Positions 28,405 through 42,000 of a stretch of DNA of 64,000 nucleotides are shown here, in pieces. Made by a program: the position numbers and the translations under genes. The notes under the pieces were generated by a model that worked only from the letters and a program-made list of their open reading frames with translations, made no database searches and was not told where the DNA came from. Source of the stretch: Anisakis pegreffii (taxonomy: Eukaryota > Nematoda > Chromadorea > Rhabditida > Anisakidae); assembly GCA_035041965.1 (NCBI GenBank), contig JAPYMA010000718.1, forward strand, positions 1 to 64,000, given 5' to 3'. The stretch's first letter is position 1, and every line of letters begins with the position of its first letter.

Positions 28405-28587
28405 ATGAAACATAGTCCAACAAACCATTCTGTGAATAATTTCATCAAAGCGTTTTCTCCATCGTCCACTAGAATGGCTCCTTCCTATCAGCCACTGATT
28501 GACGATAACCGACTTTCCTATCGAAGCGTTGTCCATCTTTTGCATGCTTGCGATCCACTTTATGTTCCACTTTTCATCAGTAACTGA
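28405..28587 (+). other. 60-aa ORF, unknown
   Basis: Serine- and proline-containing, exon-like composition (MAPSYQPLIDDNRLSYRSVV within it). It is plus strand, 4 kb upstream of the first SLC26 exon found. It cannot be joined in phase through an obvious donor. It may be an unrelated exon or chance. Confidence 0.2.
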
Positions 28588-29160
28588 ATCCGATCCACGA
28601 TTCGGTGCAAACTTTCCATTTAACGACTTGTGTGAATATCATTAATATGATAAGTGCATTGCTTCACAGCATTTTTACTTTGCATCCCTCTGCATTATCA
28701 AAGAAAACTAGTAATCGCTCATGTAAGAAAATTAACCGCACAATGTTCCTTTTTCACATCAAACAAAATTTAGCTGAAGATTGAGCATCAGATGAATAGA
28801 TAAACACTTCTGAATGACAACGACTCATCAGTGGAACTGGTCGGGTCACAGATTGTCCACGGAAACCATTCAGAAGTAGTGACAAAGAACTCCATCAGCA
28901 CTTTTGAATTGTTATTTGAAAGAAACTGACTGCTCGTAGAACTGCTCTTAAGCAACCAATAAGGATAACAAATGCGGCTATTAAAAACGACTAGATCAAA
29001 TATAAAAACACTTTTTATTATGCGAAGCAACGATCAAAAATCAAGTAAGAACAAAACATTATTAAGTGGTTTTTATCAATGTTAAAAGCACGGAATAACG
29101 ATTTTATTTCAAAATGAAAATAAATTGATTAATTCAAGTTTTAAAACGTTCCACTGAAAC

Positions 29161-29604
29161 GTGGATCCATTACTCAACCGTTTTTTTTCAATTTATTTTA
29201 GTGATATGACATCAGTGTTAAATGTTATTCAACACTTCCAAAAAATATTTCTTCTTTCTGGAATTTTGAAAAGAAATCAAACTATAGAATGTGCGATCAT
29301 TGCGCTCTTGCAATTGAAATCGACTGAATGTATAGTTTGGCATATAGTTTGGCTGGTAGAGATCTATGCAAGCAAAATAGATAAATTTGCTATCGGATCC
29401 GTGCTCTTAGGTGATACATCATCACCTCATTACGAAAAACTTTTCGTGGATCATTTATTAATCATGGAATGTTCTTCCGAGAAGCGCAAAATATCTCCTC
29501 GAGCTAAAATCGCTTCAAAAATTGCTATCATAAAATTCCTATTCCAATTGCCTTTCACAAATTCGTCTATTGATAATTTCAGCAGGTTGCTGCAGTGGAC
29601 ATAA
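29161..29604 (+). other. 147-aa ORF, unknown
   Basis: The longest uninterrupted frame between the two transporters, rich in I, L, F and S. No signal peptide, clear domain or family resemblance. Given the AT-rich surroundings it may be chance. Confidence 0.25.
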
Positions 29605-31684
29605 GCGGATTGCAGGCGAATTGAATATGGATGTAATCAAGTGAATAATATTAACATTCAATTAAAACAAGCATGTGAATGGCATTTGCTTACGTAAATG
29701 CATCTTTTTGTTGCTTATCACAGCTGCCTGCATGCTTACTCGTACAATTACATGCTACAGTCTTGGTTCGACTGCTTACTCCAATCGTTTTCACGAGATC
29801 CTTTTTTACTTACTCTTTACTAGCGTTTCCTTCCTTCACACGGTTTTTTCTCTTTGACGACTTAATAAATTAAACATCGTTACTAACCTTAATCTGTTGT
29901 TTCGGTTGTTTAATCTTTTAATCTGCATCTTTGATACTTTTGATGTTTTTTCTTTTGCTTCGTGCGTTTATGACGATCATTCATTTTTGGTGTTGCGTAT
30001 TTGTATTTTTGTTCAGCATTTCGTTGGAATCATCAATCACTCCAGTGTTTTCGGAAGAGAATGACTGCATACAACTCATCGATCAAGACTCCCCTTGATC
30101 ATTTACAAATTCTTATTGGTTAATATTTTATACAAAAAAATTCTATTTGAAAAACTAATTCGAGAATCAATCAATGAGCTAGTGCAGCAATTCAGATATA
30201 TAATCTTCATAATGATTACGCCTTCTTCTGATACAGTTTGCCTCTTTGCCTAGGTTTTAATAGCATTATCTTCCGAAAAAAGACTAGTTTATGCACTGAA
30301 TGGGATTGTCCATCGTTTACCGGCATGCCAAACGCTCACATTTCTCTCGCTCGTTGTGAATGTTGTTTGCAGCTGTCTAAGAATACTAATGCGCTTTTAC
30401 GTCAGCGATACAACCAGATAGATCATTGCAGTTCGTTCCAGTCAACGTATTCGCTACTTGTTGAATGTTTTATCGAAATTTTAAATTTAACAACGCAGGC
30501 GGCACTATTATTCATCGGATTTTAGGGTTTCATTTTCATGAAATGCATCTTTTCCTCACAAAATTCAATTCAATATTCGCTAATTGACTTAATGCGATAG
30601 TTGTCATTTGATCTCGCTCAACCAAATTAAGAAACCTGCGTGGAGTGGAAAAAATTGACTGAATTGTGACGTCTAAACTTACATTTGCTGCTATCGTCCC
30701 ATTGGAGGAACCAATTGCTGTTTCGATCAACTTTCAAATAACTGATTCTTCAGCTGCAATACTCGGCGGAGTCAATGAAATTCTTATCAGTTATCAGAAT
30801 CGTCGATTGAGATATTCAAAATGACACCGAAACTGTTTTGTTCCACCATTCCCATGATAATTTTTGGTCACAATTCATAGTGCATCGACAGTCTCTTTGA
30901 TCGTAAAATGTTCACAGTCGCATGCAATGTTCACTGTCATTTTGATACGCACTCGTGACATTCCTCGCGCTATGTTGGTTGAAATTAATGTTTTATTGTG
31001 ACAAAGTAAACGTCTCAAAAACGCGACGTTTCTTTTGAATGATTTTTATTAAAGAGTCCAACAAACAAGCGATCTGACATCATTTATAACCCTCCTAATC
31101 AATCATCTTCAATGTATCACATAAACAAAAATCAAACATTTTGCTCTCATCATTATGTGCATTCCACCCCATCAAAGTTATATTTCCATCATTGGTATTC
31201 GTTCACTTCTCGAGAGCATATCTTCGTGTTGTCTATTTCCTCATTCCCTCTCGACTCCACTTCTCGTCAAGTTGTCATCTTCAGCTATTGAATTCGTCAA
31301 GATTTAGGATGTGTGTCGTTGCATTAACCAAAAATATTTGATGGTCTTATTCAAAAAAATAAAACGATGTTTACAGTAGGTGGGACTAATTCGACTGATT
31401 ATTAGTGCGTTTTCATTCATTGATAAAGAGGGGCCGTAGCGCTTACTCTCCACTCTTCTGACCAGTCCTTTGAATCAATGGCGTAAAATTCGTCGTTGAA
31501 TTTTCTCAGAGCTGAAGATAACACCATCAATATGCTTGTTGAACTGATAGCAGATGCTATTCACTGATAAGTGACCGTAAAATCTAACAACATCATTGAA
31601 TAATCAGTGAACTTTGTCGTGAAGTTTATGTGATGTGCTCAACTGTCTTGTTTATCAGCGATACGATCATTTTGAATTATTTAT

Positions 31685-31770
31685 AGCCCTCCTAATCAAT
31701 CAAAAGAGGTTATCTGAGCCTCTTTCTTAATTGTGTTACATTGCTTTGTCGAAAAACCAAATAGCTGATT
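31685..31770 (+). repeat. Local direct repeat (second copy 32,326-32,412)
   Basis: TTATCTGAGCCTCTTTCTTA, TGTGTTACATTGCTTTGTCG and AAATAGCTGATTG are matched by TCATCTGAGCCTCGTTCTTC, TGTGTTACATTCCTTTGTCG and AAATAACTGATTG about 640 bp downstream. A neighbouring block, CCCTCCTAATCAATCA, also occurs at about 31,089 and 31,687. Confidence 0.65.
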
Positions 31771-32595
31771 GATCACGGCTGCTGAAGACTGCGGTAATTT
31801 TTGGTGTTGACAGTCCCTTACGGATATCCTCAATCTTCGTATCTTTATTGACACAATAATATCAATCTCGTGGAACATTCAAATCGCTCATTCGCACGAT
31901 TTCGTACTTGTTCGCGCAGTATAGTGACAGTTTATTATTTTTGGGGTTATAGCGTCCGTCACAAGATCATCTTTTGATTGGTTCTGCGCAAAGAAAAGAT
32001 TGTATGATCAATGCGCGAGATCCACATCTATAGCAAAGTGATCGTTGAATAGCTTGCTGGCTTACTGATGGGCCATTAAATGTTTCAGTCTATAGTGATA
32101 CCTGTTTCCGAAAGCTGAAGCCAATTGATATTATTGTGTGAATAAAGTTATTTATTTTGGTATAAAATAGTGGCAGATTTGGTTACCGTTAGCATATCGA
32201 ACAGCAAGTTTTGAGGCAAAACATTGAGACACATTCCGATGAATCAAGTGGGTTTCCATTTGTGATATCGTTTTGATTTTTTTTTGTTTCGCCGTTATTC
32301 CAGCGATTAATAACTTAAACATCAATCGTTTTGATGTCAAAAGACGTCATCTGAGCCTCGTTCTTCATTGTGTTACATTCCTTTGTCGAATAGCTAAATA
32401 ACTGATTGCATTCGAAGAAAAGCAACCGATTGTCTATGAATTAACTAAGTTGAGTTTCCTAGAGATTTTTTCAAATTCAAACACTTGCCTGCTGTGACTA
32501 TGTAACAGCTCCTGCCAAATCACAGCTGTGACAGATTCTGTAAGCTGTGCCTTCCTCGACCACATTTCACTGATTAGTAAAATACGAGATTCTAG

Positions 32596-35500
32596 GAAAA
32601 ATTCGATGAACAGTATGACCGCCAGTCAGCTGTGGCAGAAAAAGCGATTACATGTGAGCAGGTGAAGGAAAAGCTGAAGCCAATTAGCCTCCTACATTCA
32701 TTCCTTTCATTTTTCCCGATCCTGCAATGGTTACCCAAATACCAATGGCGTAAAGACCTCCCAGGCGACATTATCGGTGGCCTAACAGTAGGTATCATGC
32801 ACGTCCCACAAGGTTCGTCTTTTTTTGCAAAGCTTTTCCGTAGCGTTTTGAGAGCAACTCTTATCGAAATGCTGGTAATTAAGTTTCCGAATACACCTTT
32901 GATACTCTCTCAAAACACTTCCACTAGTAACTCCATTTCAAGCATTTCTTATAATGAGCTGCAACGCGAGCAGTTCAAATGATTCTTTCGCAACTGAATA
33001 TATGCGTTTGAATCATTTCGAAACGTGCAGTGAACATTTCTTACCGGAATGCAACCAGCCGTTTTCTGGCCACTTACATAAGCAACATCCTTACTCTCAG
33101 GAATGGCCTACGCAAGTTTGGCCAGTCTGCCACCGGTGTATGGAATGTATTCGTCGTTTTTCACGTCAACAATTTACATGATTTTCGGCACATCAAGGCA
33201 CGTCTCAATCGGTAACTGTTCAATTCGTTTTCTGTTTAATCTGGAGTATTGCATCGAACATATTGCTTGATGATCATAATCTTGTAGTTTAGGGTGAATA
33301 TGAGTAGTGAATGTAGTTCCTGCAAACAATTGTAACAAATATATGGTAAGTTGGACAGTAGTTGTACATAATTTGTTTAATCGGTGATCGATTCATAATC
33401 TGATTAGGTTACTATTGGACTATTATTAAAACTTATGCAGAGACTGAAAGTGGCGCGATTCCATAAAATATGTGTGCATTATCGCATTTGTTTTCTGCAA
33501 ATAACGCCAGGTGATTGATCTCTCATGAACACGACTACCATTTCGTCAAATGAATATGCACGATTAATTTTTGCAAAAGTTTCGCTTCAATTATTCGTGG
33601 AGAGTCTTCTCCATTGGGTTCATAATAATTCTGATCTGTTTTTGTAAGCATTCTTCAGGGCATCGCTAAATTAGCGCGTAATTAAAGCATCGATTCCCAC
33701 TTAGCAGTGAGCTTTTTCCGCTACATAAAATAAAAAATATCATTATCTCAACTCTTTCGACAGTAAGTTAGGAAATATTCAGAAATATGTTTCGCCTCAT
33801 AGATTTGCTCTGCTTTCAAAGATCATACTCTTTTTTCACTGAACTGATGTATCGCAAAGTATTAAAACTACTTTACTAGCATTCGAGCAACTAAAAGTTC
33901 TGAATGGCACTAGTACAACCACATTTAACGCTGGATGCAAGCATGCCATCATCCAACTGAAACTTATAATTTTCAAACTGAAATTGATTGTGGGAACAAT
34001 CTAACAACAATCTAGCAATAATTATCAATAATATAACAATTTATCGCCGTTTTTAATACACAAGCAAGCAATCGTTTTTTTTGGAATCTATCAAATGAAC
34101 TGCTATTTCTGGAGTATTATGGAAGATAGTTACCCGAGGATTACTTCCAGGTGTTTTTGCTGTTGCCAGTATGATGGTTGGTGCGTTGAGGTTACGACTT
34201 GTACCCGATCCAGACGTGATCGTCGAAACCATCAATGGTACACGAATGGAAAAGTACATTCCAGTTCAAGGACCGATTGATCTTGGTGCGGGTGTTACAC
34301 CTGTTGTGTTGACAAGTGCCATTGCGTTTGGTGTTGGTATCGCTCAGGTTTGGCAATATTCAGTACCCGAAGTTTTCGGTGCATCATTGTTCTATCATAA
34401 CTTATCTGGATTTTCATATGATGGGAATGCGAATGATCTGGATTCTTCAATTAAATTTTTGATGATATTTTGTTAAGTGAATGCTGCTACAAAACGTCTA
34501 TTGGCTGGTGCAAGAAATGCCCTCGTTCACCTTAATATTATTGTGTTTTCGAATTAGCACTTTATTTTTCAGTTGACAATGGCCGTTCTCCGACTCGGCT
34601 TTCTGACAACATATATGTCAGATGCGCTCGTCTCTGGTTTCACAACTGGATCAGCATTTCACGTCTTCATTGCACAACTGAATAAAGTTATCGGTGTTAA
34701 ATTACCACGTTACGATGGATTTGGCATGCTTTTCCTCGTAAATTTTCATATCATCTACTTCATTTCACCCGATTTTTCTACACTCGAAAACTTCTCTGTG
34801 TCTCATCATCAACAATCACAATTCCTTGTTCATCTAATTGTGCATTCTAAAGTTTTCCACATAACTGAAAGAATATTCTAACATTACAATGAACTGACAA
34901 ATGAAGGTTTGTAAGGTTTTCTGGAAATGAAAGTTTCTGGTATTGCGAGACTAGAATCGTAAAATTGAGCATTCCGTACAATGAATTTCATAAAATCATT
35001 GTGTTCAACTTCGTCAGTTCTAACCTCACAGTTAGTATTTAAAGATCCTCCTATTGACATCGTTCACAGCACTTAATGTTCCATGTGAATCGCTGAGTCG
35101 TTCTAACCTTCAGATGGTTCGTGATCTCACTATGTCACTGCCTGAAGCCAATTATGTTTCACTGGGTTTGTCAATATTTGGTGTGGCATTTCTCGCGATT
35201 GGTAAAGATTACGTAAATCCTTGGTTCAGAAAGCGATCTCCTGTGCCTTTACCTCTTGAGCTTATTTTGGTAGGTTTCCTCTTGATTCCCTTCAAAAAGC
35301 ACCTGCACAATTTTGACTATCGCTCACCGAACACTTTTGTTTGTTGTCATTTCGCATTTCCTAAACTGACTCATTTCACTCAGGTTATAATAGCCACAAT
35401 ATTCTCGATGGTGATGGACTTGAAGAGCACTTATCATGTGCAAATTGTCGACTACATACCGCAAGGGCGAGTGCTCTTCTCTTTCCAGTTTTATCTGATC

Positions 35501-38500
35501 AACTGAATTTTTCTCTTCAAATCGTATCTTCGGTTTTGCAAAGACTTCATTGGAATTGGATTTCTGCTTAATGCTACTTTCGGTGAAATTCAGTTCGAAT
35601 GATTATCGTTCTAGGGTTCCGATGCCTGCTGTGCCTAGGGTTGATCTTTTCCGGTTTATGATTAGCGATTGTATTGCCATCGGTATCGTCTCGTATATGT
35701 TCGTGATTTCGATGGCTAAACTGTTTGCGAAGAAGCGACGCTACAAAATTGATCCTGGGCAGGTGAGATCCCCTGAATTTAGTGGATATCGGTTTAAAGG
35801 CGATCGCTTCTTTTTCAGCACTCGTTCCCGTTTTGAATGTTGGTTGTTTGTAGTGAATTCTTTTGACAGAGTGGAAATGTGATCTTCAGAACGAAAAAGT
35901 CCGTCGTTACATTCAAGAGAGCAAGTATCTTTTGAGAGCGCCGAAAATAGAGAGAAGATTCATTCGCACACCACTGTCACTGATTTCATTCGCACTTTTA
36001 ATGCTCAAAAATTGAAAAACGGTGCTCCACGCTGAGGTGCGATTGTGATTTCAGGATCTGTATGCAGTTGGTTTTATGTCTCTTCTCTCGTCATTCTTTC
36101 CAGTTTTTCCAACCGGAGCATCGCTTTCGCGATCTGCCGTTTGTGAAGCGTCTGGTACCAACACGCAAGTGAGGAATGCGAATTATCGCGTTTATTCGTG
36201 CTAACCTCTATTGTTATTAATAATCATTATCATCCATCATCAGCATCGATTCAGAACACATCACAATAATGTGAATATTTCTTGAACCAAAATCTCTGTT
36301 CTCTCCTTTCAACTTCGCCATTGCATTAAAGCTACCGCAATTTTTTTTTTTGGAGTCAGTCATCCAGTTGTGTGTTCATTCATCAATAGAAAAGATTTCA
36401 GCTCTACACGGTATTTTCGAGCACAGTTTTATTAGCCGTAATCATTTGGATTGGTCCTCTGTTGCAGCCTCTCCCCATGGTACGTTACGTTAACAGTCTT
36501 TCTCCCTCATAAATCGAACATGAAGCATATTTAGTTTCACTACAATAAATTTCTCTCACAGTCGGTGGATTCATCCACAGGTGTTTTGATCTCCTCTGAT
36601 GAACTGATCTTTTATTTGCTAAGATATGAATTCAAGTTCAGCTTGCTTAAGATTTTCATTGACGTGGATGAATCTTACGAGCGTAGTTGATTTTAAGTAA
36701 TTGATGGAGACTGAAACAATATTCCAAATGAGTCTTTCGATAAATGTGCTCCATGAACAATTTGATGCAACACAGATGAAAGCTGTTCAACATTTATCAT
36801 CATATGAGTCATAATAATGATATTGTCATGTCCTGAGCAAACAAGCATCAAGGTAACAAGTAACTAAGATTGGCCATAAGGTTCAAAGGAAAAGATAACT
36901 AACCCTGTAATACTTCCAACGTAAGGATAAGATCATTATCGAGCAATTCGAACGATGAAAATATTACAGGTTATTGAATGATTGTTTTCAGTGTATTCTG
37001 GCTTGCATTGTCATGGTCAGTCTCAAGAGTTTATTTGTGCAATTCCGACTGCTCCCAAGAATTTGGAAAATATCTAAGTTCGACTTTGTAAGTCATTCAT
37101 CGTTCACGAAGATCCCTTATTCTTCATTCCTCTTGTACGATCAATCACATATCAAGGATAATTTCTAATGAGCATTTGCCTGCTTTAAAATTTGAAATGA
37201 TTTGACCAGTGCCCAATAGAAACTTTGAATCCTTCAACAGTTTATTTCATAATTGAAACGGAGATAGTGAATTGAGGAAATCTCAATTGGACATATTCGA
37301 TTTGCTCACGGATTTTAAAACTGTGTTTCGTGTTTCATTGACAGACGCCCGAGAGAATTGAATACTTTAATTGAATCAATGCAGTATTCTGATCTGAGCG
37401 ACATTTACGATTAGACAGATTTTTTTAAAACACAAATACTGATGATCTAGCCAGCTTTGTCTTGCGAATTCGAGTTTTCCTCATGTCATTATTTAATTTT
37501 CAATGTAGATGGTATGGATGGTGAGCTGTTTCGCGACAGTTATGAACGATGTTATGACAGGCCTCATGATTTCACTCGCCTTTACGCTCATATCGGTCGT
37601 TTTACGAGAACAATGGTTTGTTCATCAAAACAGCTTACATTTCAAACTTTTCAAATCTTTTCTCATTTGCTTCAGACATTCATATGTTCGATTATTGCCG
37701 TATTGAGGAAAGATTATCGCTTTTTTCTAGGCCTAAAATGTATTGGTTGGCTCAAGCAACTGATCAAGAAACGTATAAACCAAAAGAGCGTTATTCGTCA
37801 CTGAAATCGTTTGACGATAACATCAAGGTGTTACGATTCGAATCAGCACTTCACTTCGCTAATGTCACATCGTTTCTGGACACTGTTAATGAGTGGATGC
37901 ATCCTGAAGATGATGAACATAGTGAATTGTCGTCCATTAAGGTTACCTCTATTATCCACTTCACTTCTTCATAGGTTTTTGTCTGAAACAATTTCAATGT
38001 CCGTGGGAGTGACAGCATGAAATGTTTTTGGTTGAATGTGTTGCTCAAATAGAACCACAAATCGTTCGTATTTAGCAAGTAACCACTGAAAGTATGGATC
38101 AATCGAATGGCAGCGAATACAAACAATTACCACTCAAGGAGATATCTTCAAGTGTTGATGATGAAACTACCGAAAGAAGCGTCAAAGTTGAAATCGCCAA
38201 TCGAATTCTCATTGTTGATTGCGGGGCAGTATCGTATATCGATACAATGGGATTGGACGCATTCAAAGAGGTAAGAAAATCTTTTCTTTTCTTTTGAACA
38301 TTACAGATCGTACGTTATGACTGATATATGTGAGTACAGTGCAGTCGTATTGAGTTACTTACAAACTTCAATTCGCAAAAAAACAGTTAAAGTTTGAAAT
38401 CGAAGAACAACGCAGAGAATGTTTCCAGCTGAGAAACTTTGATTGGGGATTCCAAACTCGAAGTTTCCAAATATAACGATTACACATGCTTGGAAGAAAA

Positions 38501-39084
38501 CTTTCATGGAAAAAAGTGAATTGTTGAGTCATTTTTCAAATAGGAAAAATGCAGCAAAAACTGCTGCGGAATGATCAAAGTCCAGCAAAATTGATCGAAA
38601 AATATTCCCTTCCCGACCATTATGTGTTTTCCACCGAACACTGGTCACAACTGATCATTTTGAGACGTTTATCGCAATACTAAGCCCTACCGTTGTAAAG
38701 CACGAAATTCAAAACGTTGCAAACAATACTTGTCAATCATAGTATAGTACCTATCAGCGACTTTTGACATTAACGATTTAAAAACATCAGATCTACTCGG
38801 AAGGACTAAAACATGGTGTGGACGTCTACTTTGCGGATGTATCAGGTGAAACCTTTTTTCGCTCTTACGTTTATGAAATTATTTGTTGTTTAAACACAGA
38901 TCTGTCACAAAAAAATGTTTTTATAAATGATTTGTTCGCAAACGAATCAATAATTTGCGTCGCAATTTCAGAGTCCATCATCGATATTCTCGAAAATGTC
39001 GAATTTTTCGTGACCGTCCCGAAGACGGTCTTCTTTCCGACGGTTCATCAAGCGGCAGTTTTCGCCAATAAAACATTAGAATGA
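32596..39084 (+). CDS. SLC26/SulP anion transporter with STAS domain, 15 exons, 5' end missing
   Basis: Exons: 32,596-32,812; 33,101-33,211; 34,151-34,347; 34,573-34,737; 35,114-35,269; 35,384-35,466; 35,615-35,762; 36,055-36,168; 36,402-36,479; 36,992-37,087; 37,509-37,615; 37,731-37,941; 38,076-38,270; 38,791-38,845; 38,972-39,084. All phases agree: 2,046 nt, 681 aa with the TGA stop. Family marks: [122 protein letters not shown], then a cytosolic STAS domain ([28 protein letters not shown]). Such proteins are multi-pass exchangers of sulfate, oxalate, bicarbonate or chloride. The first exon found opens with [11 protein letters not shown] after TTCTAG, in phase 0 with no usable ATG, so at least one exon lies upstream. 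Intron 6 starts with GC. Confidence 0.94.
35467..35614 (+). other. Apparent GC-AG intron in SLC26 gene
   Basis: The exon ends CCGCAAGG and the intron starts GCGAGT and ends TTCTAG. Only this cut keeps the conserved IPQGVPMPAVP frame. The nearest GT (GTGCTC, at 35,471) gives the wrong phase. Confidence 0.75.
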
Positions 39085-42000
39085 TTGATGGGAACGAAGC
39101 GATTGAAAATGGTTTAGAATTGCACTTTGTGACTTTTTTTGTTGCACTTCTATGAGACTGCAGTGGATCGGAAAGAAATTAAAAGCCGAAAGTTGTCTTT
39201 GTGTTAAGTTTTGCTTTGCATCATCATTCGTTCCCTTCCAACAAATTCACATTTTCAATGGCCAGTTCGCGTTATTCACTTAATCAGTGCTTATTGTCGG
39301 AGCAAAACGAACTGTATATAAAATGGTGTAGAATGGAATATATTGAGAATACAATTCATGTAAACGATGTTTGGAATATGGAATACGATCGTTCGCGGAT
39401 AATTCATTTGGATGATTTTGGGTGTATCAAATTCGACGAATGCGATAAATGTCGACTGTCGAGTAGCGATACGAATAATGAAGAATCAGGGAAACGGAAG
39501 GAGGGAATCAACAAATTCTTTGAATAATGCTGGATATGAGGATTAATGGGAGAGTAGAAGATGAGGAGATACGAACGTAATAATCGTATTGAGCAAACTC
39601 ATGCACTATGGTGCTTGCAACAGATAGAACCTCTACGTACTGATATAATAGCGGCAATGAGATATTAAAATATAATCACGAGAGTAGGCTTCATGAAGGC
39701 TGACGTTGTGCAAGCATCATTACCCATGAAGATATCCATTTCACCGAATATATCAATGGGAATCTAAATAACAGATATTTTACGGATTACACAATGAACA
39801 TCCGAATGTAGCAAATAGCCGCATTGTAATAATGCTAATGATGATACGTATAGACACCATTATGCATAAAAAGTACATAGTTGGTCGCACTTTCAAGTGC
39901 TGAGAGATTGGATTGGATATTGAAGAAGCGCTGAGAATGAGTAATGGTATTAGCAGTGTGCTAGGAATGACATTGAGAAATAGTGCACGCACAACGTTAA
40001 GAGTACAAATCCGCGAACATCGGACGGTTGTGATAATGTTCTCATTTTTGTTTTTGTTTGTTCCATGTAAATAAATTGTTAATTTGTTACTTATTTGTTG
40101 ATAACTTTGTTGATTAATGAATGTTCATTAAAACGCTAGTTAATTTTTTCATTAACCTTTTAATGCTCGTTTCAAGTTAAGCAAATCTATGAAATTTAAA
40201 AGCCTAACTGAGCATCCACATTTAATTTCATTTCACAAATATTTCAATCAAATCAATTCATTCATTTTATCCGCAAAAGTGCAAACTGTCCTCATAGGAC
40301 AGCACTCAGCGCCAGTCATATCGTTTTGCAAAGTGAATGAAGCATCATTCTGCATGGGATACGAGCATCGCTGTCAAATCTGGGCATGCATGTCTCCCCA
40401 ATATTCCATATGGATTGCATTGTTCAGCCAGGCAGACTCTTCAGACTGTTTTGGATTATTTAACTCGATTCTGACACATGAATCGTTGAGCGAGACTATT
40501 GATCCGAAGTGATCATTAGGTTCTATTCAATAGCCAGTACGAATTGCACTCATATTTGTTCAGCATTCTATCAATTAGCATCAATCAATGATCGGAAAAA
40601 TGGACGATTAGCTGTCGATAAAGTATTTCCGTTATTACGACCCTCAGCAGCAATTACATCGTTCACTTACCAATGAACTCATCATAACTATAGTTGCTGG
40701 AAAGATATTTAACTCACGTGAAAACAAGATGTGTTGTCTTATGAAAGCTGTTGATAAATGGAAATTGCTGTGCTCGTTCATGCTAATTCAAACTGTTTGC
40801 TGAGTCTTTCAAATGCTTGATTGCTAATTACATAGAGGCATATTGCCGACATTCAATTACTCAATTATCATTAGCTCGATTGGTACATTAGAAAAAAGTT
40901 GAAGAGCGTTTGACGGAAGTCGGTAAAAAATTAGAACGTAATGGTTATTTTCTAATTTATCATCGTAGGTGAACAAAGCAAGCGGTACTGCGTATTCATT
41001 TAGATCACTTTTACCGAACAGCGTGGTTGAGTTATTGCATTGTTTTCAGGTTTATCCGACTGATAATATTACTTAACTTTTTAAAAAATTTCACATCTTC
41101 TCTTGACTAAAAATTTTTCAAAATATTACATTATCAATTTCTCGATGCCAGGAACCTAGGAGACATGAATTTCTCAGTTCAGAGGAAGAAGTAGGTTCAG
41201 TTTCATTGCCAGTCAATGACCAGAACCGCTGATACTATGAAGACTTTCTTGGATGTTGCAAAATTTTCAGAATATCAGTAGATATTTCTTCTCCTGGTCT
41301 CTTATTATGTTTCAAATTGCATTTTGCATGGCTTTATTCAATAAGATATCAAGTTTGACCGAGGAGAAACCGACGTTCATTTCGCAGGAATCTGCTAAGA
41401 TGACCTACGAACTGATCACCATCGGAAAGCAACCTGATCTGTGACGTGCAACAGAGAATGAGTTAGTTCCCATCGCAACTCCCACTTTTTTGAAGCAGTC
41501 TGGCATTTTTCCGTAGCAGAAAACAGTTGGCCATGATGTTTGTCATTTTGATGTGATCAGTTCAGCGATATTCGCTTTCCAAATTTTTTCAATCGAACAT
41601 TTCTATAACGTTTGTTTAGAACAGCTGACCGTCTGCAACACATTGTTGTGTTACAGCAAATCGAATGCAGTTATGCTGCGGTTATTTTTGGCATTATTAT
41701 TTTCAGTATCAGTCTGAACAATAGCTTAAAGTCACGGTTGTTCTTATGAAAAGAAAAATTCTCAATTATAAAAAGTATGATATCTTAGAGCCAAAAAAAA
41801 AAAACAAACCAAACTACTCATACGAAAGTCTCTTGGAAGTATCATAGTACTGATCAATGATGTTTGCATTTTCTTGTTAATTGAGAACATTGAGATGGAG
41901 AGACTACTTCCGTTCATTGGTAGTAAATTGCTGACTGCATAAATTAATTCTGTCGTAAAAACATTTTATCATCCAAATTCACTTTGCACAATCCTCTAGA

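Larger units (their letters stand above)
27641..32595. other. Region upstream of SLC26, no gene recognised
   Basis: It presumably holds the missing first exon(s) and promoter of the SLC26 gene, which I could not place. It contains two weak ORFs and repeated blocks around 31,685-31,770 and 32,326-32,412. Confidence 0.4.

Noticed and set aside
34171..35882. ORFs that run past exon ends of SLC26 (for example 34,171-34,476 and 35,054-35,506)
   Set aside because: They include intron sequence. The spliced exons listed give the continuous family match.
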